A stretch of 64,000 bases of DNA from Plastoroseomonas arctica (GTDB lineage: Bacteria > Pseudomonadota > Alphaproteobacteria > Acetobacterales > Acetobacteraceae), in assembly GCF_018128965.1 (NCBI RefSeq), contig NZ_JAAEDH010000004.1:1-64000 (forward strand), written 5' to 3'. The notes beneath the pieces are model-generated. The model did no database searches, had not been told where the DNA came from, and saw only the letters and a program-made list of their open reading frames with translations. Below are positions 52,403 through 60,231 of the stretch, piece by piece; the first letter of the stretch is position 1, and the number at the start of each line of letters is the position of its first letter. The position numbers and the translations under genes are program-made.

Positions 52403-52632
52403 TCACGCAGAGTCTATCAACCCTGCATAGCCTTCCCGCATCGCCCGACGCCACCCAAACTGTGTCCGGAGGTCGCGAAACGGTGAGAAAAGACCAACGC
52501 CGCTTGAACGCGAGGCCCGTCACGGGGTTGCAAGAAATTATCTTTCGCCGCCGGCCTCTGTGATTTGCCGTTGCGATGCCACATTCCAGGCGTGTCGTCC
52601 GCACCAATGAGAACGCCAGTGAGATATTGCCC

Positions 52633-53820
52633 ATGACCGGCAGCCTTGCCCCGAATAGCTTTGCCGACGCGCACCGTGAGTCCTCGAGCTACCTCGCCGA
52701 TCCTCGCATTCTTGCCCTGCGCCAGGTTCACCGCGCGGTTGCGGAGCTGCGTCGCGGAACGCCGGTGCTGATCCGCGCCGCTGAAGGGACCATGCTGGTG
52801 GCAGCGGCGGAGACGGTCGGCGCGCTCGGCCTTGCCGAGATCGCCCAGGCAGCGACCACCCCTCCCGTGCTCCTGCTCGCGCCGGTGCGTGCGGCGGCGG
52901 TGCTGCACCGCCCGGTGCTGCAGGGCCCGACAGGCAAGCCCGAGGAAATGGGCGCGGTCGCCTTGCGCCTGCCGCCGGCTTTGCTCGACCCGGCGAAGCT
53001 GCGCAGCCTCGCCGATCCGGTCGTGGCCGACCTGCTTCCGGAGATTCCGGAACGCGCGGCCCTACCGCCGCTCGCCAGCGCCGCGCTGGCGCTGGCCAAG
53101 CTCGGCCGCCTGCTGCCGGCGATGGTGGCGGTCGCGGCTCCCGACACGGCCGCCGCGCGCCTCTCGCTGCTCACTGTCTCGGCCGAGGATATCCAGGCCT
53201 ATCCGCTCTCCGCCGCCGCCTCGCTCAAGCGCGTGGCGGAGGCCGCGGTTCCGCTCGAAGACGCGCCCGATGCGCGCATCATCGCGTTCCGCGCGGCCGA
53301 TGGCGGCATCGAGCACTTGGCGATCATCGTCGGCAATGTCGAAGCCCAGCTCGCCGCCGGCATCGCGCCGCTGGTGCGCGCGCATTCGGAATGCTTCACC
53401 GGCGACCTGCTCGGCTCGCTGCGGTGCGATTGCGGGCCGCAGCTTCGCGGTGCCATCAAGCGCATGGCGGCCGAGGGGGCGGGCATTCTCGTCTATCTCG
53501 CCCAGGAGGGGCGCGGCATCGGCCTGGTGAACAAGCTCCGCGCCTACACGCTGCAGGACCAGGGGCTCGACACGCTCGATGCCAACCGCGCGCTCGGCTA
53601 CGGCGCGGATGAGCGGAACTTCCTGGTCGCGGCCACCATGCTGCGCGAGCTCGGCGTGCATCGTGTGCGGCTGCTGACCAACAATCCCGACAAGATGGCC
53701 GGGCTTGCCGCTTGCGGCATCGAGATCGAGGGGCGGGAATCGCACCAGTTCGAGGCGAACGGCGTGAACGACCACTACCTTGAGACCAAGGCGCGGCGTT
53801 TCGGCCACCTGCTGGAATGA
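52633..53820 (+). CDS. ribA: GTP cyclohydrolase II with degenerate RibB-like N-terminal region
   Basis: The C-terminal half (about 205-395) is a complete RibA, which opens GTP to start riboflavin synthesis. Zn ligands are Cys254, Cys265 and Cys267 (HSECFTGDLLGSLRCDCG), and the substrate loop is QEGRGIGLVNKLRAY near 291. Residues 25-200 look like a decayed dihydroxybutanone-phosphate synthase: AVAELRRGTPVLI matches its start but the acidic metal-binding run that should follow is replaced by RAAEGTMLV. The start MTGSLAP at 52633 is taken; a longer frame goes to 52576. Its stop abuts the convergent recR stop with no gap. Confidence 0.88.
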   Translation: MTGSLAPNSFADAHRESSSYLADPRILALRQVHRAVAELRRGTPVLIRAAEGTMLVAAAETVGALGLAEIAQAATTPPVLLLAPVRAAAVLHRPVLQGPTGKPEEMGAVALRLPPALLDPAKLRSLADPVVADLLPEIPERAALPPLASAALALAKLGRLLPAMVAVAAPDTAAARLSLLTVSAEDIQAYPLSAAASLKRVAEAAVPLEDAPDARIIAFRAADGGIEHLAIIVGNVEAQLAAGIAPLVRAHSECFTGDLLGSLRCDCGPQLRGAIKRMAAEGAGILVYLAQEGRGIGLVNKLRAYTLQDQGLDTLDANRALGYGADERNFLVAATMLRELGVHRVRLLTNNPDKMAGLAACGIEIEGRESHQFEANGVNDHYLETKARRFGHLLE

Positions 53821-54417
53821 TCAGGCCGGGCGGCGCGCCCGCAGCGCCGCCGCCAGCGTGCCGTCGTCGAGCACGTCCAGGGCGCCGCCAATCGGGACGC
53901 CTTGCGCGAGGCGCGTGACGGGCACGCCGGTGTCGCCAAGGCGATCCATCAGCACATGCGCGGTGGTGGCGCCGTCCACGGTGACGGGCAGAGCGATGAT
54001 GATTTCCTCCACGCCACCCGCCTCGATACGCGCCAGCAGCGGCTGGATACGCAGATCCTCCGGCCCGATGCCGGCGAGGGCGGAGAGCGTTCCGCCGAGC
54101 ACGTGGTAGCTGCCGCGATGCGCCTGGGCGCGTTCCAGAGCCCAGAGGTCGGCGACACCCTCGACGACGCAGATCAGACCCTGCATGCGCTGCGGGTCGT
54201 CGCAGATGTGGCAGGGGGAGCGGGTGTCGAGATTGCCGCACACGTCGCAGGGCAGCACCGCTTCGGCCGCGTTGCGCAAGGCGTCCGCGAGAGGGAGCAT
54301 CTGGCGCTGAGGGTCCATCAGCATGCGCAGCACGGCGCGCCGTGCGCTGCGCCGTCCATAGCCGGGGAGGCGCGCGAGCAGGGCGATGAGATCCTCGACG
54401 GGGTCGATGTTGCGCAT
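53821..54417 (-). CDS. recR: Recombination protein RecR
   Basis: RecR works with RecO and RecF to load RecA at gaps. The 198-residue protein has the helix-hairpin-helix LIALLARLPGYGRRSARRAV near residue 10, a Cys4 zinc finger (Cys57, 60, 69, 72), and the Toprim motif LICVVEGVADLWALE near 80. Start MRNIDPVEDL at 54417 is the family start; an in-frame ATG at 54471 would overlap the upstream gene. Usually recR directly follows ebfC; here an OmpA-like gene is interposed, ending seven bases before recR. Confidence 0.94.
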   Translation of the reverse strand: MRNIDPVEDLIALLARLPGYGRRSARRAVLRMLMDPQRQMLPLADALRNAAEAVLPCDVCGNLDTRSPCHICDDPQRMQGLICVVEGVADLWALERAQAHRGSYHVLGGTLSALAGIGPEDLRIQPLLARIEAGGVEEIIIALPVTVDGATTAHVLMDRLGDTGVPVTRLAQGVPIGGALDVLDDGTLAAALRARRPA

Positions 54418-54424
54418 GGGCGCG

Positions 54425-54943
54425 CTATTCGACTTTACGGTGACCAGTGGATTGGTCGCGATCGTAGTCATTGACTTGTGTCGATGGCTGCCGACTTTCG
54501 GAAATCGCCATCATCACATTGCGATTTTGGGGCTCAGAGACATTTGCCGCCGTAGGCACCAGCGGTCGCGTTCCGCCAAATCCATATACAATGAAGCGAT
54601 CGGCTGGAATCCCGGCCGCCAAAAGTGATCGCACGACGGCCCGTGCCCTGCGTAGACCGAGCGGCTGGCTGTTCTCTCGTCTATCAGAATGGCCTGAAAC
54701 GAACACTAGAAGCGTTCCTGATCTGCGCAGCATTTCTGCGCGTAGGGCAGCATCGGCCTGCATCAGATATCCATTAACCGATTGCCAAGCCTCGAACACC
54801 TGCCGGATCTGATATGTGCATTCAGCGGAAATCTCGTCGCTTTGTTCAGAGAAAAAGCAAATACGAGTGAGCGGAGTCGTCGCATTACCTCTTGTCCCAA
54901 CAGCAACCAAAATTATGAATGCCAGCGCGATTAATCTTTCCAT
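54425..54943 (-). CDS. OmpA-C-like periplasmic protein inserted between ebfC and recR
   Basis: This 172-residue protein begins with a signal-peptide-like MERLIALAFIILVAVGTRGNA without a lipobox cysteine. It ends with an OmpA-like peptidoglycan-binding domain: VFVSGHSDRRENSQPLGLRR near residue 80, VRSLLAAGIPADRFIVYGFG, and NRNVMMAI where NRRVE is usual. Its base composition is visibly more AT-rich than its neighbours (for example 54841-54960). It interrupts the normally contiguous dnaX-ebfC-recR order on the same strand, suggesting acquisition. It may be expressed with the operon. Function unknown beyond likely cell-wall attachment. Confidence 0.75.
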   Translation of the reverse strand: MERLIALAFIILVAVGTRGNATTPLTRICFFSEQSDEISAECTYQIRQVFEAWQSVNGYLMQADAALRAEMLRRSGTLLVFVSGHSDRRENSQPLGLRRARAVVRSLLAAGIPADRFIVYGFGGTRPLVPTAANVSEPQNRNVMMAISESRQPSTQVNDYDRDQSTGHRKVE

Positions 54944-54990
54944 GAATATCGGCTCCCTGGCTCGACGGCGCGCTGATTATCGCCGCGCCC

Positions 54991-55314
54991 TCAGAAGGGC
55001 AGCTTCATCCCGGCCGGCAGGTTCATCCCCGCCGTCGCCTTCTGCATCTCCTCGGCCATCATCGCCTCGACCTTCTGCTTCGCATCGGCATGGGCGGCGA
55101 GCAGCAAGTCTTCCAACACCTCGCGGTCATCGGCCGTCATCAGGGCGGGGTCGATCGAGACGCGCTTGAGCTCGCCCTTGCCGGACAGCGTCAGTTTCAC
55201 CATGCCGCCACCGGCGGCACCTTCGACGGTCTCGACCTCCAGGCGCGCCTGCATCGCCGCCATCCGGGTTTGCATTTCCTGTGCCTGCTTCAGCATATTG
55301 CCCAAATTCTTCAT
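54991..55314 (-). CDS. ebfC: YbaB/EbfC family nucleoid-associated protein
   Basis: EbfC forms small dimers that bind DNA without strong sequence preference. The 107-residue protein has the opening MKNLGNMLKQAQEMQTRM, the core VKLTLSGKGELKRVSIDPAL near residue 40, and LLLAAHADAKQKVEAMMAEE near 70. It starts nine bases after dnaX, the standard arrangement. Confidence 0.94.
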   Translation of the reverse strand: MKNLGNMLKQAQEMQTRMAAMQARLEVETVEGAAGGGMVKLTLSGKGELKRVSIDPALMTADDREVLEDLLLAAHADAKQKVEAMMAEEMQKATAGMNLPAGMKLPF

Positions 55315-55323
55315 GCGCGGACC

Positions 55324-57189
55324 TCAAAAATCCTCGGGTGGGGTGTCGTCGTCGGTATAGGCGAAATCGGCGTCGAGCGGGGCGAAGTCGGGAAAATCCT
55401 CGTCCGGCTCGGCGGTGCGGGCGGCGGGCGTCTCGGGCACCAGGCCATAGGCGTCGGCGGCCTGGTCGCGCACCGCGTCCATCACCGCGCCCGGAAAGGC
55501 GGCCAGCACCGCCTGCACGATGGGGTGGCTGCGCACCAGCTCCATCCGGTCGGCGGCCGCGGTGCGGCCGAGCTCGGCGAGCGTCGGCTCGCCCTCGGCA
55601 TTGCTCAGCGTCACCGTCCAGCGCGCGCCGGTCTGCTCGGTGAGGAAGGCGGCGAGCTGGGAGGCGAGATCCCGCGGCGCGGCCGGCGTCGGGCGCAGCT
55701 CGATGCGGCCTGGCGCGACGGCGATCGGGTGGACCGAATGGACCAGGTGGGCATGCAGCATCGGCTTGCGGCCCGAGGCGAGAGCCACAACGTCGCGGAA
55801 ACTCTGCGGGTTGGGCAGCGCGGGGGCCGCCTGCATCACCGGCGCTCCATTGGCGACCGCGCGCATGCCGCCACCGCCCCCCTCGGGCGCGGCGCGCGGC
55901 GGCGCGTCTGCGCCCGGTTGGGTGAGTCGCTTGATCAGGTCGCCCGGCGTCGGCAGCTCCGCCACATGGGCCAGGCGGATCAGCACCATCTCGGCGGCCG
56001 CGCGGCGGTCCACGCCTTCCTGCTGCACCTCGGCCACGCCCTTGAGCAGCATCTGCCACGCGCGGCCCAACACCGGGATGGACATCCGCCGGGCGAGGGC
56101 CACGCCACGCGTGCGGTCCTCCTCCGGCAGGGAGCGGTCATCGGCCAGCGTTTCCACCAGCCGGAAGCGGGTCAGCAGATGTGCGTATTCGAGCAGGTCC
56201 GTGATCAGCACCAGCGGATCGGCACCGCGCTCGTGGGCGCGGTCCATCAAGCCCAGCGCCTCGGCAATGCGGCCCTCCAGCACGGCTTCCATCACATCGA
56301 GAACCAGCCCGCGATCGGCGAGGCCCAGCATCTCGCGCACGATCTCCGCCGAGATGCTGTCGCCCCCTAGCGCGATCGCCTGGTCGAGGATGGACAGGCC
56401 GTCGCGCACGGAGCCCTCGGCCGCGCGCGCGATCATGGCCAGCGCCTCATCCTCGGCGGCGACGTTCTCAAGGCCGAGGATGCGGGCAAAATGGGCGTGC
56501 AGCTCGGCCTGGGAGACACGGCGCAGATGGTGCGTCTGGCAGCGGCTGCGGATGGTCACGGGGACCTTGCGCAACTCCGTAGTGGCCAGCACGAAGACCA
56601 CCTGCGCCGGCGGCTCCTCCAGCGTCTTCAGCAGCGCGTTGAAGGCGGCCGAGGACAGCATGTGCACCTCGTCCAGGACCAGGACCTTGTTGCGGCCCTG
56701 GGCGGGGCGGTAGCGCAGGCGCTCGCGCAGCTCCCGCACATCATCGACGCCGTTGTTCGATGCGGCGTCGAGCTCCTGCACATCCGGGTGGCGGTCGGCG
56801 AGGATGGCGCGGCATTCGGCGCAGACCCCGCAGGGGTCGACGGTCGGGCCGCCGGTGCCGTCGGGGCCGATGCAGTTCAGCGCGCGGGCGATGATCCGAG
56901 CCGTGGTGGTCTTGCCCACGCCGCGCACGCCGGTCAGCAAAAGCGCGTGCGGCACCCGGTTCTGCGCAAAGGCGTTACGCAGCGTGCGGACCAGCGCGTC
57001 CTGGCCGATCAGCTCGCCGAAGGTGGACGGGCGATATTTGCGGGCGAGGACGCGGTACTGGGTGTCGGCGGCGCGTGCGACGGGCGCGGGCGCGGCCGCG
57101 ACCTCTCCGAACAGGCCGTCGCCGTCCTGGGGCGGCTCCGGCAGGCCGGCTTCCGGCGGGGCGTCATCCCCGAACAATCCGCTCGCCAT
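55324..57189 (-). CDS. dnaX: DNA polymerase III subunit gamma/tau
   Basis: DnaX is the clamp-loader ATPase of the replicative polymerase. The 621-residue protein has RVLARKYRPSTFGELIGQ (46-63), the P-loop GVRGVGKT (87-94), zinc ligands Cys106, 120, 123 and 126, and the DEVHMLSSAAFNALLKTLEE Walker B/sensor run near 168. A tau-like C-terminal extension (about 400-621) is present. The start at 57189 (MASGLFGDD) was chosen because the longer frame upstream would translate the SRP RNA gene. No AAAAAAG-type frameshift site was noticed. Confidence 0.94.
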   Translation of the reverse strand: MASGLFGDDAPPEAGLPEPPQDGDGLFGEVAAAPAPVARAADTQYRVLARKYRPSTFGELIGQDALVRTLRNAFAQNRVPHALLLTGVRGVGKTTTARIIARALNCIGPDGTGGPTVDPCGVCAECRAILADRHPDVQELDAASNNGVDDVRELRERLRYRPAQGRNKVLVLDEVHMLSSAAFNALLKTLEEPPAQVVFVLATTELRKVPVTIRSRCQTHHLRRVSQAELHAHFARILGLENVAAEDEALAMIARAAEGSVRDGLSILDQAIALGGDSISAEIVREMLGLADRGLVLDVMEAVLEGRIAEALGLMDRAHERGADPLVLITDLLEYAHLLTRFRLVETLADDRSLPEEDRTRGVALARRMSIPVLGRAWQMLLKGVAEVQQEGVDRRAAAEMVLIRLAHVAELPTPGDLIKRLTQPGADAPPRAAPEGGGGGMRAVANGAPVMQAAPALPNPQSFRDVVALASGRKPMLHAHLVHSVHPIAVAPGRIELRPTPAAPRDLASQLAAFLTEQTGARWTVTLSNAEGEPTLAELGRTAAADRMELVRSHPIVQAVLAAFPGAVMDAVRDQAADAYGLVPETPAARTAEPDEDFPDFAPLDADFAYTDDDTPPEDF

Positions 57190-57212
57190 GGAGACCCAGT
57201 GCTCTTGAGGGT

Positions 57213-57308
57213 GGAAGGCCGGCAAGCGACCCGAGCGAGAACCCGTTGCGGCTGCTTCCTTCCGGACCTGACCGGGTTGGCGAGGAGCCCGTCCGTCACC
57301 GACCTTCC
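57213..57308 (-). ncRNA. ffs: Signal recognition particle RNA, small (4.5S) type
   Basis: The RNA strand contains the invariant GGUCAGGUCCGGAAGGAAGC-type domain IV core (within 57247-57275), with the GGAA tetraloop and A-rich internal loop side. The ends close perfectly: GGAAGGUCGG at the 5' end (57308-57299) pairs with CCGGCCUUCC at the 3' end (57222-57213), one G-U included. At 96 nt it has the expected length. It binds Ffh for membrane-protein targeting. It lies just upstream of dnaX on the same strand, a common alphaproteobacterial order. Exact mature ends are estimated from pairing. Confidence 0.92.
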
Positions 57309-58009
57309 GAGGGCACGATATCATGCCTGGGCGCCGAATAGGCAATGCCCCCTTCCCCGGCGAACCATCGCCAGAGGGTCGCGGCCAGCGTCGCGCCGAA
57401 CATCTGGGCGAGCGCGAAGCCGGCCACATCGCCGGGTGCGATGCCGGAAAAGCTGGTCGTGAAGGCGCGCGCCAGCGTGACCGCCGGGTTGGCGAAGCTG
57501 GTCGAGGCGGTGACCCAGTAGCCTGCGGTGATGGTCAGCCCGACCGCGAAAGGCACCGCGGCGACCATGCTGCGGCGTATACCGAGGATGGTGAGAAGCA
57601 ACATCGCCGTCGCGACCGCCTCGGCCAGCCACTGCGCCGGGCCGGTACGGGCGCGCGTGCCCCATTCGAGCAGCGGCAGCTCGAACATGGCGTGGGCGAG
57701 CATGGTACCGGCGACCCCACCCAGCGCCTGCGCCGGCAGGTAGGCGATTGCGCGCATCAGCGGCAGCTCACGCCGGGCCGCCATCACGAGGGTGACGGCG
57801 GGGTTGAAATGGGCGCCCGAGAAGCCGCCGAAGATCAGGATCAGCACGGGCAAGGCGGCCCCGGTCGCCAGCGTGTTGCCGAGCAGCGCCAGCGCGTCAT
57901 TCCCGCCCGCAAGGCGCTGCGCCATGATCCCCGAGCCGACGACCACGGCGACCAGCAGCAGGGTGCCGAGTGCCTCGGCCGCCAGCGCGCGCGTCAGCTC
58001 AGGGCGCAT
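57296..58009 (-). CDS. Aquaglyceroporin-type channel, AqpS-like, of the arsenic operon
   Basis: This 237-residue MIP-family channel has six hydrophobic helices and two NPA motifs (69-71 in GGFSGAHFNPAVTL; 174-176 in SFANPAVTLARAF). The residue after the second NPA is Val rather than the usual Arg of the water-selectivity filter, as in AqpS proteins of rhizobial ars operons. That suggests a wide pore able to pass neutral As(OH)3 or methylarsenite down-gradient. Its start overlaps arsI-arsC by 11 bases. The last 13 bases, including the stop, overlap the 5' end of the SRP RNA gene. Confidence 0.85.
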   Translation of the reverse strand: MRPELTRALAAEALGTLLLVAVVVGSGIMAQRLAGGNDALALLGNTLATGAALPVLILIFGGFSGAHFNPAVTLVMAARRELPLMRAIAYLPAQALGGVAGTMLAHAMFELPLLEWGTRARTGPAQWLAEAVATAMLLLTILGIRRSMVAAVPFAVGLTITAGYWVTASTSFANPAVTLARAFTTSFSGIAPGDVAGFALAQMFGATLAATLWRWFAGEGGIAYSAPRHDIVPSEGR

Positions 58010-58847
58010 CGCCGACCCTGGTCCCGTCTTCCTTGCTGAAGGGTGCCTGCTGCGACGCGGGCAGGATGTCCAGCACCCGCTCCGACGGCCGGCACAGCCG
58101 TGTGCCGAGCGCCGTCACCACGAACGGCCGGTTGAGCAGGATCGGGTGCGCCGCGATGGCGTCCAGCAGCGCGTCATCGCCGAGCGCCGGGTCCCCGAGG
58201 CCGAGTTCGGCGAAGGGCGTGCCCTTCTCGCGCAGCGCCTGGCGTAGCGTGAGGCCTGCGGCCGCGACGATGGCCAGGATCTCGGCCCGACCGGGTGGGG
58301 TCTTGAGGTATTCGATGATGGCGGGCTCGATCCCGGCATTGCGGATCATCGCGAGCGTGTTGCGCGAGGTCTCGCAGGCCGGGTTGTGGAAGATGGTAAC
58401 CTCGCTCATGGCGCAGGCGCAGCAGGAAATGGCCGGTGCGCGCGCGAGGCGCGGCTTCTCGCCCTGTTCGCCATCGCCATAGGTGGTCGATTCGCCGTGC
58501 GTAAGGAACGCCTCCCAGGCCACGCCCTGCGGGTCGGTGATCCAGGATTTCTCCGATTTGGCGTAGCAGCAGGTGGTCGCACCCTCCGCCAGCACCGGTC
58601 CATCCGCCGCGGCGAGGCGCGCCTGCACCTCCGCGAGTTCCGCCTCGTCCTCGACCTGGATGCCGAGATGGTCGATCCCCGGCACCCGGCCGCGCGCGGA
58701 CAGCGCGAAATTCACCCGCGGATCGTCCAGCATCCACTTCGCGTAATCGGGCTTCACCACGCTGGGCGGGGAGCCGAACAGCTTAGCGTAGAAGGCGATG
58801 CTCGCGTCGAGGTCCTGGACCGCGAGGTTCACATGCATGCGTTTCAT
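57999..58847 (-). CDS. ArsI-ArsC fusion: organoarsenical C-As lyase plus arsenate reductase
   Basis: One 282-residue frame holds two enzymes. Residues 1-130 are a VOC-fold ArsI/CadI protein with the iron ligands of C-As lyases (His5, His60, Glu112) and the arsenic-binding vicinal pair Cys93-Cys94 in TTCCYAKSEKSWITDPQG; a cysteine-rich end (Cys142, 143, 145) follows. Residue 147 is Met of MSEVTIFHNPACETSRNT, the start of a glutaredoxin-type ArsC with catalytic Cys158 and LLNRPFVVT near 234. No stop lies between. The ATG at 58407-58409 could also give free ArsC. ArsI cleaves methylarsenite; ArsC reduces arsenate. Coupled to arsR by ATGA. Confidence 0.82.
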   Translation of the reverse strand: MKRMHVNLAVQDLDASIAFYAKLFGSPPSVVKPDYAKWMLDDPRVNFALSARGRVPGIDHLGIQVEDEAELAEVQARLAAADGPVLAEGATTCCYAKSEKSWITDPQGVAWEAFLTHGESTTYGDGEQGEKPRLARAPAISCCACAMSEVTIFHNPACETSRNTLAMIRNAGIEPAIIEYLKTPPGRAEILAIVAAAGLTLRQALREKGTPFAELGLGDPALGDDALLDAIAAHPILLNRPFVVTALGTRLCRPSERVLDILPASQQAPFSKEDGTRVGDAP

Positions 58848-59209
58848 AGGCGCATTTCCTTGGGTGCTGGTGGGCAGCAGGCGTCGGGGACGGCCGCGTC
58901 GAGCAGCGGCGCGCAGGCTTCGGGGTGCCCGCCGCAACAATCCTCGACGAGGTAGCCGATCAGGGCGCGCGCGCCGGCCATGTCGGCGCTGTAGATGATC
59001 TGCCGCCCCTCCCGTCGTGCGCTGGCGAGGCCGGCTCGGGTCAGGATCGCGAGGTGGGTGGACAGCGTGTTGGCCGGCGTGGCCAGGCGTTCCGCGATGG
59101 TGCCGGCGGGCATTCCTGCCGGTCCGGCGACCACCAGCAACCGGAACGCGGCGAGTCGGGTGTCCTGGGCGAGGGCGCCAAATCCCTCCAGCGCATTATT
59201 CGTATCCAT
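58844..59209 (-). CDS. arsR: ArsR family arsenic-responsive repressor
   Basis: This 121-residue winged-helix repressor has a recognition region TPANTLSTHLAILTRAGLAS (44-63) and a wing near 64-74. Instead of the ELCVC site in the DNA-binding helix, it carries C-terminal cysteines: Cys91-Cys92 and Cys99 in EDCCGGHPEAC, plus Cys111-Cys112. This matches the Acidithiobacillus-type ArsR, in which a CC-plus-C trio binds As(III). An inverted repeat lies three bases upstream of its ATG. It leads the operon with arsI-arsC and the channel gene. Confidence 0.88.
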   Translation of the reverse strand: MDTNNALEGFGALAQDTRLAAFRLLVVAGPAGMPAGTIAERLATPANTLSTHLAILTRAGLASARREGRQIIYSADMAGARALIGYLVEDCCGGHPEACAPLLDAAVPDACCPPAPKEMRL

Positions 59210-59211
59210 GA

Positions 59212-59227
59212 TTCGAGAATTATCGAA
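59212..59227. promoter_or_regulatory. Candidate ArsR operator TTCGA-N6-TCGAA
   Basis: TTCGA (59212-59216) and TCGAA (59223-59227) form an inverted repeat in an AT-rich block in the 35-bp divergent gap between arsR and nudC. Its position at the arsR start suits autorepression and might also affect nudC. Inferred from position and symmetry. Confidence 0.55.
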
Positions 59228-59244
59228 TTATCCACGGTCACGCA

Positions 59245-60231
59245 ATGTCAAACCACGCGCGCCTTCGCATTGCCCGCTTTCGCCCCGCATGGCAGGGTCC
59301 GGCCCGCATGTTGTCCATCCCCGCCAGCCGCCCCAATGCCTATACCGGCAGCCCGATCGACCGCGCCTCGGCGCAGCGCGAGGATGCTGCCTTCATCGCC
59401 GCCGCGCTCGATGATCCGCAGACGCTGTTCGTCCCCGTCTGGCGGGCGCGCAGCCTGATGAAGGGGGTGGAGATGGGCAAGCCCGAAGCCATCCTCATCA
59501 CCGGCGGCGCCGCCGCGCAGTTGCGCATGGCCGGCGGCCCCTGGGCCTTCCTGGGCCTGTGGGAGCAGCGCCCGGTCTTCGCGGTGGATTGTTCCCAGGC
59601 GGAGGATCCGCTGCCGCTACTGGCAGACGCGCTTGGCACCTTCACCGACCTTCGCGCTGTGGCCGGGCTGCTGCCGCCGGGCGAGGCCAGCGTCCTCGCA
59701 CATGCGCGGGGCCTGATGCACTGGCGCACTAAGCACCGCTTTTGCGGCGTGTGCGGCGGCACCTGCGAACCGCGCCATGCCGGCAACGCCATGACCTGCA
59801 CCTCCTGCGGCGCGCAGCATTTCCCGCGCACGGATCCGGCCGTGATCATGCTGGTCGTGCGCGGCGACAAATGCCTGCTCGGCCATTCGCAGCGTTTTCC
59901 GAATGTGACGATGTACTCGACGCTGGCCGGATTCCTCGAGCCTGGCGAGAGCCTGGAGGAAGCAGTGCGCCGCGAGGTCGCCGAGGAGGCGGGCATCACC
60001 GTCGGCGGCGTCTGGTACCATTCCTCGCAGCCATGGCCGTTCCCAGCGTCGATCATGCTCGGCTTCTACGGCGAGGGTCTGACCGAAGACATCACCATCG
60101 CCCCGGACGAGCTGCGCGATGCACGCTGGTTCTCCAAGGCCGAGCTGCGCGACCACCAGGCACTGGGCTTCAGCCTGCCGCGGGTGGATTCCATCGCGCG
60201 CCGGCTGATCGAGGATTGGCTCGCGGCATGA
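59245..60231 (+). CDS. nudC: NAD+ diphosphatase / NADH pyrophosphatase (NudC)
   Basis: NudC hydrolyses NAD(H) to NMN(H) and AMP and can decap NAD-capped RNA. The 328-residue protein has the Cys4 zinc ribbon (Cys167, 170, 185, 188), the Nudix box GFLEPGESLEEAVRREVAEEAG (229-250, key Glu residues present), and the family-specific SQPWPFPASIMLGF just after it. The ATG at 59245 is used; MLSIPAS at 59308 would be a shorter alternative. It overlaps the small lipoprotein gene by ATGA. Confidence 0.92.
   Translation: MSNHARLRIARFRPAWQGPARMLSIPASRPNAYTGSPIDRASAQREDAAFIAAALDDPQTLFVPVWRARSLMKGVEMGKPEAILITGGAAAQLRMAGGPWAFLGLWEQRPVFAVDCSQAEDPLPLLADALGTFTDLRAVAGLLPPGEASVLAHARGLMHWRTKHRFCGVCGGTCEPRHAGNAMTCTSCGAQHFPRTDPAVIMLVVRGDKCLLGHSQRFPNVTMYSTLAGFLEPGESLEEAVRREVAEEAGITVGGVWYHSSQPWPFPASIMLGFYGEGLTEDITIAPDELRDARWFSKAELRDHQALGFSLPRVDSIARRLIEDWLAA

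Noticed and set aside
52402-52632. A possible FMN riboswitch in front of ribA.
   Set aside because: The conserved FMN aptamer strings were not found; the region only shows a short inverted repeat near 52382-52402.
57190-57429. Upstream extension of dnaX by 80 residues.
   Set aside because: It would translate through the SRP RNA gene; MASGLFGDD at 57189 is a sensible start.
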